Origin: Acidobacteriota bacterium
GTDB lineage: Bacteria > Acidobacteriota > Terriglobia > Bryobacterales > Bryobacteraceae
Direction: 5' to 3'
Length of the DNA stretch: 42,691 nucleotides
Assembly (NCBI GenBank): GCA_016213725.1
Contig: JACQZS010000281.1
Coordinates: 1 to 42,691 of the forward strand
Shown: positions 8,908 through 17,040 of the stretch, piece by piece
Numbering within the stretch: the first letter of the stretch is position 1
Layout of the letters: every line of letters starts with the position of its first letter
Notes under the pieces: generated by a model
Database searches by the model: none
What the model saw: only the letters and a program-made list of their open reading frames with translations
Told to the model about the DNA's origin: nothing
Translations under genes and position numbers: made by a program

Positions 8908-9049
8908 GTGTTCCTCCGACCGGTTTCAAGACTACAGTATCCAGTGTCGCGCCGCGCCGCTCGGATGTGGCCCGAATCGCGCCGGCGAGGGCTGCACCAT
9001 CGAAGAAAAATGTTCGCGCCAGAACCCTGATCCTGAACGGCGATGGCGC

Positions 9050-10792
9050 TTAGTGGCCGAGGTCGTGGTGTTCATTGAACGTGGTGAAGAATGCTGGTTG
9101 CAGCGTGCGTAGTGCGTTGTACGTTAGCTGGTGGACGGAGAGGATAAAAACGCTTTTCGCTCGTGTCGTGGCGACGAACGCGACGCGTCGTTCTTCGGTG
9201 GTTTGGTCGTTCCACCATTGCTGGGTGATGCAGCGGCGTACTCCGCTCTTCGCAGGCTCGGGGCAGTGGAGGATGACGATATCGAACTCGTCTCCCTTGA
9301 CGCCGTGAACCGTGGACAGCATCACGTCGTTCAGCCACAGGGGTGGCGGAGTGAAGACGGGCGGTTGTCGTAGTCCGGCCATGTCTTGTGTTGTGCGCAA
9401 TGCTCGGTTGATGCGCTCGTCCTCGATGGTGAGCCCCAGGGTCGTGACGGCGTGTCTGAGTGACGGTCGGAGGCGGGCGATCCACCCAGCCCATGTTTCC
9501 CCGTCGACTATCGTTGCTGCCGTGGTGAGCAGGTGCCAGACGGCCTGGCGCCACTGTTGTTGTGTGATGTTGTGTTGGTCGAGAACGGTCTTGGTGGGGA
9601 ATGCATCCTCAAGCGCGAACGTGCTGAGCGCGGCGCTGGCGAGTTGTCCCGCACGGCGTGCGTCTACCGGAAGGATGGTGGCCGCTTTGTGGAGTTCTGC
9701 AGCGAGCTTACATCCGCCGGGGAAATCGCTTGTCGGGTGGCCTCGCAGGTCGTCGAGCGTGTCCGTGCGCCTGGCGAGGACGGCGATGCGGTCCCCGGTT
9801 TGTCGGTAGGCGGCGAGGGTCTGCTCTAGTGTGGTGGTTGTGTTGTCGTGCGCGATGATGATGGCGTTTCCGGGGACGCCAGTTGGTTCGACGGGGTTGT
9901 GGCTGTGCGCGAGGTGACTTGCGACTGCCGCGACGTTGGACGGACAACGGTAGGTTTGGCGGAGGTCGAAGTTCTTGCTCCCTTCGAGTTGTTCGAGGTC
10001 GTTCATGAGGCTGGGGTGCGCGCCTCCGAATTCGTAGATGGATTGGTCGGCATCTCCGACGATGAGGCCATGAACGGTGGGTTGCGCCAGGAGTGTGGCG
10101 ATGGTGTGGGCAAGGAAGTAATTCGTGTCTTGATACTCGTCCACGAGGATGATGGGGAATCGTTGCGTGATGAGTCGTGCGATGGCCTCCCCGTGGTCGG
10201 GATGGTGGAGGAGTTGGTATGCGAGGAAGTGTGTGTCGCTGTGCGTGACAAGGCCTTGATAGCGCCAGACGCGGAGCTTCTGTCTCAACACCTCATTCCG
10301 TCGGTTCTCGTGTACGGCTGCGGCGCGGTACTGTGTGACCCCGTTGAGTCTGATGTTTCCCTGGTCGTCGCGTCCGATGAAGGTGATGTCGGTGAGTCGT
10401 GATCGTTGCGCGCGGTGTGGTCCGATTTGTACGTCGGCGTTGTAGTGTTGGGCAATGGGTGCTGGGAGGAGCCGTGTCCCATTGTGGTTCTGGGTGATGA
10501 GGTGTGCGAATGGTCTGATGATGAATCGTAGGATGAACCCGTCGATGGTCGTGGTGAGGTGTGGGTGTGGCAGTTGTCCTGCGCGTTGCTCGATTTGTTG
10601 TTGTGCCACGTTGGTGAAGGAGAGGGCGGCGATTCCTGCCCGCTGATCGTGCCAGTCTTCGAGCGCCTTCTGGAGTGCTCCGACGAAGAGTCGCGTCTTT
10701 CCTGTTCCTGGTCCGGCACGCACGATCTTGATGCGGGCGGGATCTGCGATGATTGCTTTTTGTTCCGGGCTGAGGTCATCGTCCCAGGGCAT
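9050..10792 (-). CDS. gajB: GajB: UvrD/Rep-type helicase of a Gabija-like defence system
   Basis: The 580-residue superfamily 1A helicase has all core motifs: Walker A VRAGPGTGKT (24-33), LSFTN (58-61), Walker B DEYQD (218-222), GDADQSIY (246-253), TYRCP (280-284), the motif V block STVHGVKGDEFDIVIL and motif VI AFVATTRAK. The start is ATG 10792, preceded by GAAGAGG inside the upstream gene; a longer open frame to 11095 only shadows gajA. The start overlaps the gajA stop by 17 bp, indicating translational coupling. In Gabija, GajB acts with the GajA nuclease complex and responds to DNA ends or nucleotide depletion during phage attack. The residues needed for activity look intact. Size (known GajB about 490 residues) and arrangement fit. 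Confidence 0.88.
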   Translation of the reverse strand: MPWDDDLSPEQKAIIADPARIKIVRAGPGTGKTRLFVGALQKALEDWHDQRAGIAALSFTNVAQQQIEQRAGQLPHPHLTTTIDGFILRFIIRPFAHLITQNHNGTRLLPAPIAQHYNADVQIGPHRAQRSRLTDITFIGRDDQGNIRLNGVTQYRAAAVHENRRNEVLRQKLRVWRYQGLVTHSDTHFLAYQLLHHPDHGEAIARLITQRFPIILVDEYQDTNYFLAHTIATLLAQPTVHGLIVGDADQSIYEFGGAHPSLMNDLEQLEGSKNFDLRQTYRCPSNVAAVASHLAHSHNPVEPTGVPGNAIIIAHDNTTTTLEQTLAAYRQTGDRIAVLARRTDTLDDLRGHPTSDFPGGCKLAAELHKAATILPVDARRAGQLASAALSTFALEDAFPTKTVLDQHNITQQQWRQAVWHLLTTAATIVDGETWAGWIARLRPSLRHAVTTLGLTIEDERINRALRTTQDMAGLRQPPVFTPPPLWLNDVMLSTVHGVKGDEFDIVILHCPEPAKSGVRRCITQQWWNDQTTEERRVAFVATTRAKSVFILSVHQLTYNALRTLQPAFFTTFNEHHDLGH

Positions 10793-12560
10793 GGTCGATT
10801 GCCTCTTCGAGATACGTGGGGATGGTGAAGGTCGGTACGGTGTACGCTCCTTGGGGCGTCTTTTCCTCCAGGAGTGTGGCGAGTGCTTGTGCGAAGCCCG
10901 CTTTCTGTCTTCCTCTGTCGGCGATGCAGATGGCGCGCCAGATGTGGAGTGCTTGTTCTTGCGTGGCCCCGAACTGTGCAAGTTGTGTCTGATTGAGGAT
11001 CTGGGGCATGCCGTCGTGGCATTCCTCCCAGGCGGTGGCCATGATTGCTGGGTTGGTTGTTCCGGCGTTGGCAAGGTCGTACTCGAATGTGACACTGGCT
11101 GTCTTCACGCGGAGGACGGGGTTGGTCGCGCATTGTGTTTCGAGGTTGGTGACTCTGGGGGCTTTGGTGCCGGTGGCTGGTGTGGCTTGCGCCCAGTTGT
11201 CTTTGTCGGTGATGTCGGGGTCGCTGTCGGTGACGAGGCTTGTAGGGATGCGTAGATGGTCGGTGCCGAAGAGTTTGGCGATCGTGCTGAACTCGACGCC
11301 GCAGAGTGGGATGACACTGACCGCGTGGTCTTCGAGTGGTGTTCCTCGTCGTCGTGCCAGGACGGGGAGGAGGAGTGCCTCGGTGATTCCTTCGACGATG
11401 ATGAGTCCTCGCGCGAAGAAGAGTGTTGCTTTGGTAACGTCAATGAGGCGTCGGAGGTGTGCTTGTTCTTTGGTGGTGAGGGTGAGGGTGTCTAGGTTGG
11501 TCGCGCTCAGGTCGTTGGCGGCGCGGTGGATAATGGTGAGGTCGCCGATTGGGACGTGTGCGGCGATGGTGGGGCTGTGGCTGGTGACGATGGTTTGGAC
11601 GCGATTGTCGCTGGTGGGTTGTCGTAGGCCGTCGGCGAGTTTGGTTTGGAGTTGTGGGTGGAGGTGTGCCTCTGGTTCTTCGACAAGGAGGAGCGGCATT
11701 GTGGCGTCTTTGGCCGCATGGAGTTCGGTCATGACGGTTGCTAGGTAGAGGAGGTTGTTGTAACCGAGGCCGTTGCAGCGGAGCTCTTCAATGTCTTCGT
11801 CGGGTATGGCGGCGGTTGGATCGCGGGTTGGGTTGTTGTCAATGACTAGTCGGAGGTTTTGTGCGATGCGGTCGAAGGCTGGTTCGCTGGTACGAATCAG
11901 GCCTCCTTGGCTGAGGGTGGGGCCGATGGCTTGGTTGTTTTGGGCGCTAATCTTGGTTTGGACGCCTTTGATGAACTCGTTGGTTTCGAGGGCGGTGTTG
12001 GCGGTTTTGATGATGTCGGCAATGCTTGTTTGCTGGTCCTTGGTGGCGAGGGTTTTGAGGAGTTTGGCGAGTTTGCTTTGTCGTCCCGGCTGCAATGCGC
12101 TTGTGGCGTTGCGGAGCGCTTCGAGCATGGTGATGGGAATGCCGTGGAGGATGTCCTCTGCGATGCCGCTGTCGGTATTCGGGTGGTTGCCGCCCCATCG
12201 TCGTGTCGTCCAGCGTTCCGTGGTGGGGTTGTAGGTTGCGGTGAAGTGAATGCTTGCCGTGATGTTGGGTGGTTGGTAGTCGAGGAGGTCGAGAAATTCT
12301 GCTTGTTCGGCGGTGGTGAGCAGGTCGAACCACAGGCTTACTTGTATGGTCCGGCTGGTGGTTGGTCTGGTGATGTCGTCCGGGGTCAGTCGTGGGGTGT
12401 CATTGGAGAAAGCTGTTGCGAGGGTGAGGCGGAGCGCGTCGAGGAGGTTGGTTTTTCCGATGTTGTTCTCGCCGAGGAGCACGTTCAGTCCTGGTCGGAG
12501 CGTCAGGGAGAAATCCTTGAGGTTTCTGAAGTTCTTGACGGTGATTCTGGAGAGGTACAT
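10776..12560 (-). CDS. gajA: GajA: OLD-family ATPase-TOPRIM endonuclease of a Gabija-like system
   Basis: The 594-residue protein begins at ATG 12560 (MYLSRITVKNFRNLKD, the usual OLD/RecF-like opening). It carries Walker A GENNIGKT (30-37), a signature-like helix LGYNNLLYLATVMTEL (about 265-280), Walker B LLLVEEPEAHLHPQL (290-304) and the H-loop SHS (327-329). A C-terminal TOPRIM domain has Glu390 in LIIVEGITE and the DSD metal pair at 445-447. This is a class 2 OLD nuclease: an ATPase-regulated DNA nickase that pairs with a UvrD-like helicase. The 17-bp overlap with gajB completes the standard two-gene Gabija order. No convincing Shine-Dalgarno sequence precedes the start. The region is visibly less GC-rich than its neighbours, consistent with horizontal acquisition. 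Confidence 0.88.
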   Translation of the reverse strand: MYLSRITVKNFRNLKDFSLTLRPGLNVLLGENNIGKTNLLDALRLTLATAFSNDTPRLTPDDITRPTTSRTIQVSLWFDLLTTAEQAEFLDLLDYQPPNITASIHFTATYNPTTERWTTRRWGGNHPNTDSGIAEDILHGIPITMLEALRNATSALQPGRQSKLAKLLKTLATKDQQTSIADIIKTANTALETNEFIKGVQTKISAQNNQAIGPTLSQGGLIRTSEPAFDRIAQNLRLVIDNNPTRDPTAAIPDEDIEELRCNGLGYNNLLYLATVMTELHAAKDATMPLLLVEEPEAHLHPQLQTKLADGLRQPTSDNRVQTIVTSHSPTIAAHVPIGDLTIIHRAANDLSATNLDTLTLTTKEQAHLRRLIDVTKATLFFARGLIIVEGITEALLLPVLARRRGTPLEDHAVSVIPLCGVEFSTIAKLFGTDHLRIPTSLVTDSDPDITDKDNWAQATPATGTKAPRVTNLETQCATNPVLRVKTASVTFEYDLANAGTTNPAIMATAWEECHDGMPQILNQTQLAQFGATQEQALHIWRAICIADRGRQKAGFAQALATLLEEKTPQGAYTVPTFTIPTYLEEAIDHALGR

Positions 12561-12894
12561 GAGGATGTGGAAGTGCGACGGCTTAAGTGCGTTACGTCTT
12601 CTGCAATTCTATGCAGTCCGCGTCGCCAGCGCTCACTTGCGAAGCGTGGATTGGTCGACGGACGTCCAGGGGGTGCCGGTTCGGTGGTAGATGTACGCTG
12701 CTACTGCAGTATCACCGGCAGTGAGTAAAATGCCGTGTTGTTTTGACCCGCCCCGGAAAACTCTACCGCCGGAAACTGGAAAATCGACCATCATGGTCCG
12801 GGTGGCTGCCCACTCGGACAGAGCGCCTTCCTCTTCAGTGTCCTGACATCGCACTCGCTGAAAAGTGTGCAGGATGGAGCGTCTTTGATATTGA
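12561..12894. other. Intergenic region between gajA and vapC
   Basis: This 334-bp gap must contain the gajA promoter and the end of the vapBC transcript. A minus-strand reading of about 12633-12797 (MMVDFPVSGGRVFRGG...) is open for about 54 codons and may be a gene fragment, but I cannot assign it. No clear -35/-10 pair, terminator or attachment site was recognised. Confidence 0.4.
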
Positions 12895-13275
12895 TCAGAT
12901 CGCGACGACGGCGATTTCGCGGCCGGAGGCCCTGGCGAGGCGGCCGATGTCGCCGGGATCGCTGGTGAGAATGGCGGCCTTTTGGCGCAGGGCAGTGGTG
13001 ACCACAACGGCGTCGACGATATCGGAAGTCCTGGTGGCGCCCAGCAACCGCCCGGCTTCGTGCGCTTCGGTTTCGCCTAGGGAAACTACCGTGCACCCGG
13101 TCAAGAAGTGCCGGAGCTGGACTTGTTGCGGGGACCGGCTCACCTGGGAGACCACCGGCGCGGGGACCAATAGAGCTATGCCCAGCTCCAGGCGGACCTT
13201 GTGTTCAGCCCATGCCCGCCGCTCGTTCTTGTCAGCGGCGACGAGGACACCGGCGTCGTAGACGACGGTGGTCAT
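12895..13275 (-). CDS. vapC: VapC-type PIN-domain toxin
   Basis: The 126-residue PIN-domain protein begins at ATG 13275, which overlaps the antitoxin stop as ATGA. Acidic residues expected for the metal-dependent RNase site are present: Asp7 (VVYDAGVL), Asp85 and Asp88 (TSDIVDA), and Asp106 and Asp109 (TSDPGD). The C-terminal order ILTSDPGDIGRLA is typical of PIN toxins. Family toxins cleave tRNA or rRNA and are neutralised by the cognate VapB. A longer in-frame start at 13377 would run through most of the antitoxin coding end and is not favoured. It lies directly upstream of the Gabija pair on the same strand. Confidence 0.88.
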   Translation of the reverse strand: MTTVVYDAGVLVAADKNERRAWAEHKVRLELGIALLVPAPVVSQVSRSPQQVQLRHFLTGCTVVSLGETEAHEAGRLLGATRTSDIVDAVVVTTALRQKAAILTSDPGDIGRLARASGREIAVVAI

Positions 13276-13544
13276 GCCGGCCTTCGGACCGGCCGCGATA
13301 CCCGGAGTTGAGCGCTCACGCTGCGGCGAGCTGCGTCCATCTCCTCCGCCGTGAACGATCCGTGCTGCTTCTCCCACTGGGCGACCGCCGCCAGACCAGC
13401 CCGGCGCTGCAGCGCCATGCGCGCCGCGGAGGTCATCCAGGCAGAGACACTCACGCCGTCGCGGGCGGCCGCCGCGAGGATATCTTCGTGAATGTCGGGG
13501 TCAATGGTGATGGCGAGCTTTGGCGATGGGTTGCCGCGCGGCAT
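13272..13544 (-). CDS. vapB: VapB-type ribbon-helix-helix antitoxin
   Basis: The 90-residue protein has an N-terminal ribbon-helix-helix DNA-binding region (LAITIDPDIHEDILAAAARD, then GVSVSAWMTSAARMAL). A C-terminal acidic and basic tail (QHGSFTAEEMDAARRS) is the part expected to wrap the toxin. Its stop overlaps the vapC start in the sequence ATGA, the usual coupled arrangement. The start ATG at 13544 lies 2 bp from a perfect 12-bp-arm palindrome (13547-13572) that also contains its probable AGGA ribosome-binding site. This indicates tight autoregulation by the VapBC complex. Confidence 0.87.
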   Translation of the reverse strand: MPRGNPSPKLAITIDPDIHEDILAAAARDGVSVSAWMTSAARMALQRRAGLAAVAQWEKQHGSFTAEEMDAARRSVSAQLRVSRPVRRPA

Positions 13545-13546
13545 AC

Positions 13547-13572
13547 AACTATCCTACTACAGTAGGATAGTT
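13547..13572 (-). promoter_or_regulatory. Palindromic vapBC operator overlapping the ribosome-binding site
   Basis: AACTATCCTACT (13547-13558), a 2-bp spacer, and AGTAGGATAGTT (13561-13572) form a perfect inverted repeat immediately upstream of vapB. On the coding strand AGGA in the arm is about 9 nt from the ATG, so the operator DNA also encodes the Shine-Dalgarno sequence. Ribbon-helix-helix antitoxins commonly bind such palindromes; binding here is inferred from position. Confidence 0.8.
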
Positions 13573-13857
13573 GGCAGCGTCCGCGCCGAGGGCGAGATTG
13601 TCCCTGTACTGAAGAGTGGATCAACCAGCCAGAATTCCACACGCCGCAGCAGCTTCTTCCGGGAACTGGGACTTGAATGGGTAGGCGCTCCCGCGCTAAG
13701 AGCGATTGAGTTTGGGAGAGGATGCCCGCGGGGGGTGGAGAGTTGTTTAAGAGAAGTGAGACATCAATAGGGAATCGGGGGACTGGGGGAGTCATGGAGG
13801 ATGGCGGCGGTTGCTTTTACCGGATTCAACCGGAGAGGACTCAACTATGGTTTGGAT

Positions 13858-14006
13858 ATGTCGCTAGCGGGGCGAATCCCGTTGGATCCAGCGGCAATGG
13901 GCGGGAGGCCGCGCATGGGGGATTGCGCGTAACGGTGGGGATGATTGTGGAGGCGCCGGCGGCAGGGCGGAGGGAAGAGTTATTTTCAGACGATGCGTGC
14001 CTGGAG
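13858..14006 (+). pseudogene. DUF433-family antitoxin remnant, frameshifted
   Basis: Two frames together spell the DUF433 core. From ATG 13858 the frame reads MSLAGRIPLDPAAMGGRPRM and stops soon after. The next frame continues with GLRVTVGMIVEAPAAGRREE and LFSDDACLE. Family members read RI-x-DP-x-MGG-KP-x-I-RG-x-R-I-x-V-x-x-I, with a following AAG-x-S-x-EEIL-x-x-YP-x-LE. A lost base or small deletion near 13915-13925 explains the switch. DUF433 proteins are antitoxin-like partners of PIN-type (DUF5615) toxins; no such toxin is seen next to it. The element lies in the gap between vapB and the TIM-barrel gene, of which the rest (13577-13857 and 14007-14077) shows no gene. Confidence 0.65.
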
Positions 14007-14077
14007 AGGGGGCATTCGGGCGGGTTCTACCGGCACCCGGCAGAGCCGGGCCTTGCCGTCCCACGAATAGCTCGATG

Positions 14078-15970
14078 TCACTTGCCCTTTGCCTTGCGCC
14101 TCTCTTCGCGTTTGGTTGAAGGAGTCTGCTGGCGGGCCGCTTGGTTTCCGGTGGGCATCCACTGTGGCGCCTGGTCACCACGGACGACCTCGATGATGCT
14201 GAATACGTCGTCCTTGTCATCGGTGTTCACGAGGGCGAGATCGCTTCCTCGGACGCCTCCGTGGGCCAGCACTGCGTCACGCAGGGTGACGGTTGCGTCA
14301 TGCCATTGCTTGTCCCCGTTGCCGGTGACGGCAAGCGCGGTTTTCATGACGGGCGCGCCGGCGTCGTAGACCAGTTTCCAGCTCGAGCCTGCCTGGCCGT
14401 CGTACCAGGCGACGTGGACCGTCACGACTTTGGGCTGCCGATTGGAGAAGAACCTGTCGTGCAGCTTGAACTGGAGGGAGTCTTTGCCGGAGGCATGCTC
14501 GAACCCGCGGGCGAACCGGGCATAGATCGAGGAAGCCGGGGTGATGGGTCCGCCGACGCGCCACAAGGGTATCGAGGTTGCGTCGGCGTCAATCTGGTAA
14601 AGAAAGCGGGAGTAATTGTCCGGCCAGATATCCCAGCCTACATCGTTGAATCCTTTTTGCTCGCGCCGTTGTTCCACCTGCCCCAAGGTGAGCGCCCCGG
14701 CATCGTCCACTTGGGCGCCATACCTTGAGAACTGCCGGCAGATCTTCAGCATGCGCTCCACGTTCTGGCGTGTGGCCTTTCCAAATCTGGCTTCGGGATA
14801 GACCTTGGTGTCGGCGGCATCCAGACCCTTGTGCAGGGCGCAGAAGGCGCCGGCCGCGCTCTCGGGACGGATTTGTCCGGCGTAGCGGTTGAAGAAATAG
14901 AAGGAGTGATCGAAACCATCGGCTTTGGCCGCCTCGATGGCTCCGGCGGAGATGTCCCACACGCTCTGCCCGCCGTTGAGCGCATTCAAGGCGCCCCAGT
15001 AGAAATTGAGCGGCAGGTTGAGCTGGTAGAACGGCCGCGTCCAGGTCTGGTCCATCTCGGAGCGGCGGAAGAGCGTGAGCCCCTTGGGGTCGATGAGAAA
15101 GCGGGTCCATTGATCATACAGGCTGCGCTCGCCGCTCAGGTGATGCCCGCGGGAGAGCGCCCCATTCTTGAAGCCGAAGCCGCTCTTGCAGTGAGCGGCC
15201 ACCCAGTCCCATTCCCCGGCAAAGCCCTGGGCGCCGTCGGCGTCGCCGCCGATCGAATTGAAGAGCAGGTCGATGGGCCGGCCGGGGCCCTGCTGGAAGG
15301 TGCTTACGAACAAGGCGAAGGCATCCAGACGAAAGGCGCGCCACTGCGGGGAGGACTTGGGCAGGGCGTAGCGGGCATCTTTGGGTTCACCTTTGTACGC
15401 GCACTCATCACCGGTGCATCCGGTCTTCACCTGGATGAAGGCGATGCGCGCCTGCTTCTCGGCGGGATAGCCGCGGATGTGCTTCCCGAATTCCGTGATG
15501 AGCCTTTGAAAGTAGGATTTGTAGGACGGGGCGAGGGGATAGGGATAATACGGCCATTTGCCCTCGTGCCGCTCATCATCGGTAAACACCTTGGGGACCC
15601 CGTGCGCGTAAATCCACGCCGGCGCCTCCGGGCCGACGCCCAGCGAAAGATACAGGAACATCTTCTGCTGGACAGCCTTCTCCACCGCCTGATCCAACCC
15701 GCTCCAGTCAAAGGCGCCCGGCTGCGGTTCCACGTCGGCCCAAGCCGCGTTGAACGAAAGCCCCTTCAGAAAGGGGTACTGCTTGGGGTCGAAGGAAGCT
15801 CCCCGATCCCACACGCCGAAAGAGCTCACGGGGACTTCGGCCCAAAGCGCGCCCAGCGCGATAGCGGCAGCCAGACAGACCGGGGCCGACCTCCGGAAGA
15901 GAAAACTCACCCAAGAGCGAAGGAGGTTCTTGAACTGGGCCGGGCTTTTCGGACAGACGGGCGAAGTCAT
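14078..15970 (-). CDS. Secreted TIM-barrel protein, probable glycoside hydrolase
   Basis: The 630-residue protein starts at ATG 15970 (MTSPVCPKSPAQF), preceded by TTGGAGCG. A hydrophobic segment (SAPVCLAAAIALGALWAEV) is an export signal. The body opens with GVWDRGASFDPKQYPFLKGL and NAAWADVEPQPGAFDWSGLD, the first beta-alpha units of a (beta/alpha)8 barrel as in GH42/GH5-like enzymes. Later blocks include YLSLGVGPEAPAWIYAHGVP, then FIQVKTGCTGDECAYKGEP and FNSIGGDADGAQGF. The C-terminal about 150 residues (SIYARFARGFEHASGKDSLQ; KVVTVHVAWYDGQAG; WHDATVTLRDAV) form a beta-sandwich-like domain. I could not place the catalytic acid pair, so the enzyme class stays open. It is transcribed away from the divergent ArsR operon. 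Confidence 0.65.
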   Translation of the reverse strand: MTSPVCPKSPAQFKNLLRSWVSFLFRRSAPVCLAAAIALGALWAEVPVSSFGVWDRGASFDPKQYPFLKGLSFNAAWADVEPQPGAFDWSGLDQAVEKAVQQKMFLYLSLGVGPEAPAWIYAHGVPKVFTDDERHEGKWPYYPYPLAPSYKSYFQRLITEFGKHIRGYPAEKQARIAFIQVKTGCTGDECAYKGEPKDARYALPKSSPQWRAFRLDAFALFVSTFQQGPGRPIDLLFNSIGGDADGAQGFAGEWDWVAAHCKSGFGFKNGALSRGHHLSGERSLYDQWTRFLIDPKGLTLFRRSEMDQTWTRPFYQLNLPLNFYWGALNALNGGQSVWDISAGAIEAAKADGFDHSFYFFNRYAGQIRPESAAGAFCALHKGLDAADTKVYPEARFGKATRQNVERMLKICRQFSRYGAQVDDAGALTLGQVEQRREQKGFNDVGWDIWPDNYSRFLYQIDADATSIPLWRVGGPITPASSIYARFARGFEHASGKDSLQFKLHDRFFSNRQPKVVTVHVAWYDGQAGSSWKLVYDAGAPVMKTALAVTGNGDKQWHDATVTLRDAVLAHGGVRGSDLALVNTDDKDDVFSIIEVVRGDQAPQWMPTGNQAARQQTPSTKREERRKAKGK

Positions 15971-16152
15971 TCGCTCCAAGTGTAACCCCTTGTTCCATGA
16001 AGCCGGCGCTTTCGCGCAAGGGCCGCGCCCGCGCTCCATTTGACTGACCCGGCGCGCTCTCTTCCAGCTCAGCAATTGCCGGACTGGGTGAGTCCGGTGG
16101 AGCGGCGGGCCAGACCGCGGCCGGTCGTTTTCCTATGCAGCGCATTCTCCTA

Positions 16153-16180
16153 TTGCATTGCGTCACGAATGCTGTATACT
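16153..16180 (+). promoter_or_regulatory. Strong sigma70-type promoter of the ArsR operon
   Basis: TTGCAT (16153-16158), a 16-bp spacer and TATACT (16175-16180) form a near-consensus promoter. The predicted start of transcription (about 7 nt after the -10) coincides with the ATG at 16188, so the mRNA would be leaderless. This also excludes the longer TTG start at 16158, which would lie inside the promoter. Confidence 0.75.
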
Positions 16181-16199
16181 GAACCACATGGTTCAGTAT
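16176..16199 (+). promoter_or_regulatory. Palindromic operator overlapping -10 and start codon
   Basis: ATACTGAACCA (16176-16186), spacer CA, and TGGTTCAGTAT (16189-16199) are perfect 11-bp inverted arms. The left arm covers most of the -10 box and the right arm covers the start and first codons of the ArsR-type gene. Autorepression by that protein is the simplest reading (inference). Confidence 0.72.
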
Positions 16200-16553
16200 T
16201 ATCCAGCCCACTTCGATGCCTCGTTCGGCGCGCTCTCAGACGCCACCCGGCGCGGCGTTCTGGAGCAACTCGGGCGCGCGGACGCTTCGATCACCGCCCT
16301 TGCCGAGAGGTTCCAAATGACCCTGACGGGCATGAAGAAACACGTCGGCGTCCTGGAGCAAGCGGGGCTCGTCAGCACAGAGAAGGTTGGGCGCGTGAGA
16401 ACCTGCAGGCTCGGGCTGCGCGGATTGGAAGAAGAGGCGGCCTGGATCGAGGGCTATCGCCAGCTATGGGCCGCGCGCTTCGACCAGTTGGACCTTGTTG
16501 TCGAGGAATTGAAACAGAGGGAGAAAGCAAATGGACGCAAGAAAAGAAAGTGA
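16188..16553 (+). CDS. ArsR-family winged-helix repressor
   Basis: The 121-residue protein starts at ATG 16188 (MVQYYPAHFDASFGALSDAT). It has the standard ArsR-type winged helix: the ALSDATRRGVLEQLGRADAS helix, recognition unit ITALAERFQMTLTGMKKHVG, and wing LVSTEKVGRVRTCRL. No metal-binding Cys cluster is present, placing it in the subgroup that accompanies SRPBCC/AHSA1 proteins. It overlaps the next gene by 23 bp. The promoter and palindrome at 16153-16199 sit on its own start codon, so it probably represses its operon. The effector is unknown. Confidence 0.92.
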   Translation: MVQYYPAHFDASFGALSDATRRGVLEQLGRADASITALAERFQMTLTGMKKHVGVLEQAGLVSTEKVGRVRTCRLGLRGLEEEAAWIEGYRQLWAARFDQLDLVVEELKQREKANGRKKRK

Positions 16554-17040
16554 AGCCACCCCGGCGAAGAACCGCACGGAGGTGGAGCGGAAGTCCGAGT
16601 TCGAACTCGCCGTCACGCGCACGGTCGATGCGCCGGCGCGCGTCGTGTTCGAGGCTTGGACCAAGGCAGAACTATTCAGGAGGTGGTGGGTGCCAAAGTC
16701 GTTTGGGCTGAGCCTGCTTTCCTGCGAAATGGATGTTCGCGTTGGGGGGCAGTATCGTCTGGCGTTTCCCAACGGCGATTCGACGATGGAGTTCTTCGGC
16801 ACGTACCTCGAGGTGACACCGCACTCGCGCCTCGTTTGGACCAATGAAGAAGGTGACGGCGGCGTGACCGTCACGACGGTGACCTTTGAGGAACGGGAAG
16901 GCAAGACGTTGTTGGCCGTGTGCGACCGCTATCCCTCGAAGGAAGCGATGGAATCCGGAGCGATGGGCGCGATGCCCGAGGCGCTGGATCAGCTCGGCGA
17001 GCTTCTGGCCGGCCTGGGGTCCAGTACGGAGGCCAGATGA
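16531..17040 (+). CDS. SRPBCC / AHSA1-family ligand-binding protein
   Basis: The 169-residue protein starts at ATG 16531 after GAGGGAGA. It has the AHSA1-type START-like fold: [20 protein letters not shown], then [38 protein letters not shown] and [20 protein letters not shown], with the closing helix [11 protein letters not shown]. Members hold hydrophobic ligands in a cavity; most functions are unassigned. Its constant pairing with ArsR-type repressors is known across bacteria. Here it overlaps the repressor by 23 bp and the following hydrolase by an ATGA junction, so the three are translated as a coupled unit. Confidence 0.9.
   Translation: MDARKESEATPAKNRTEVERKSEFELAVTRTVDAPARVVFEAWTKAELFRRWWVPKSFGLSLLSCEMDVRVGGQYRLAFPNGDSTMEFFGTYLEVTPHSRLVWTNEEGDGGVTVTTVTFEEREGKTLLAVCDRYPSKEAMESGAMGAMPEALDQLGELLAGLGSSTEAR

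Noticed and set aside
10792-11095. N-terminal extension of gajB by 101 residues
   Set aside because: It would overlap gajA by 320 bp and is Ser/Pro/Arg-rich without homology; ATG 10792 has a ribosome-binding site and the expected MPWDD...SPEQ opening.
9050-12560. Restriction-modification or BREX-type system
   Set aside because: The pair is an OLD-TOPRIM nuclease and a UvrD-like helicase only; no methyltransferase or BREX component is nearby. Gabija fits best.
16158-16187. Upstream TTG start of the ArsR-type gene
   Set aside because: The extra ten codons lie inside the promoter (-10 at 16175-16180), so they cannot be transcribed from it.
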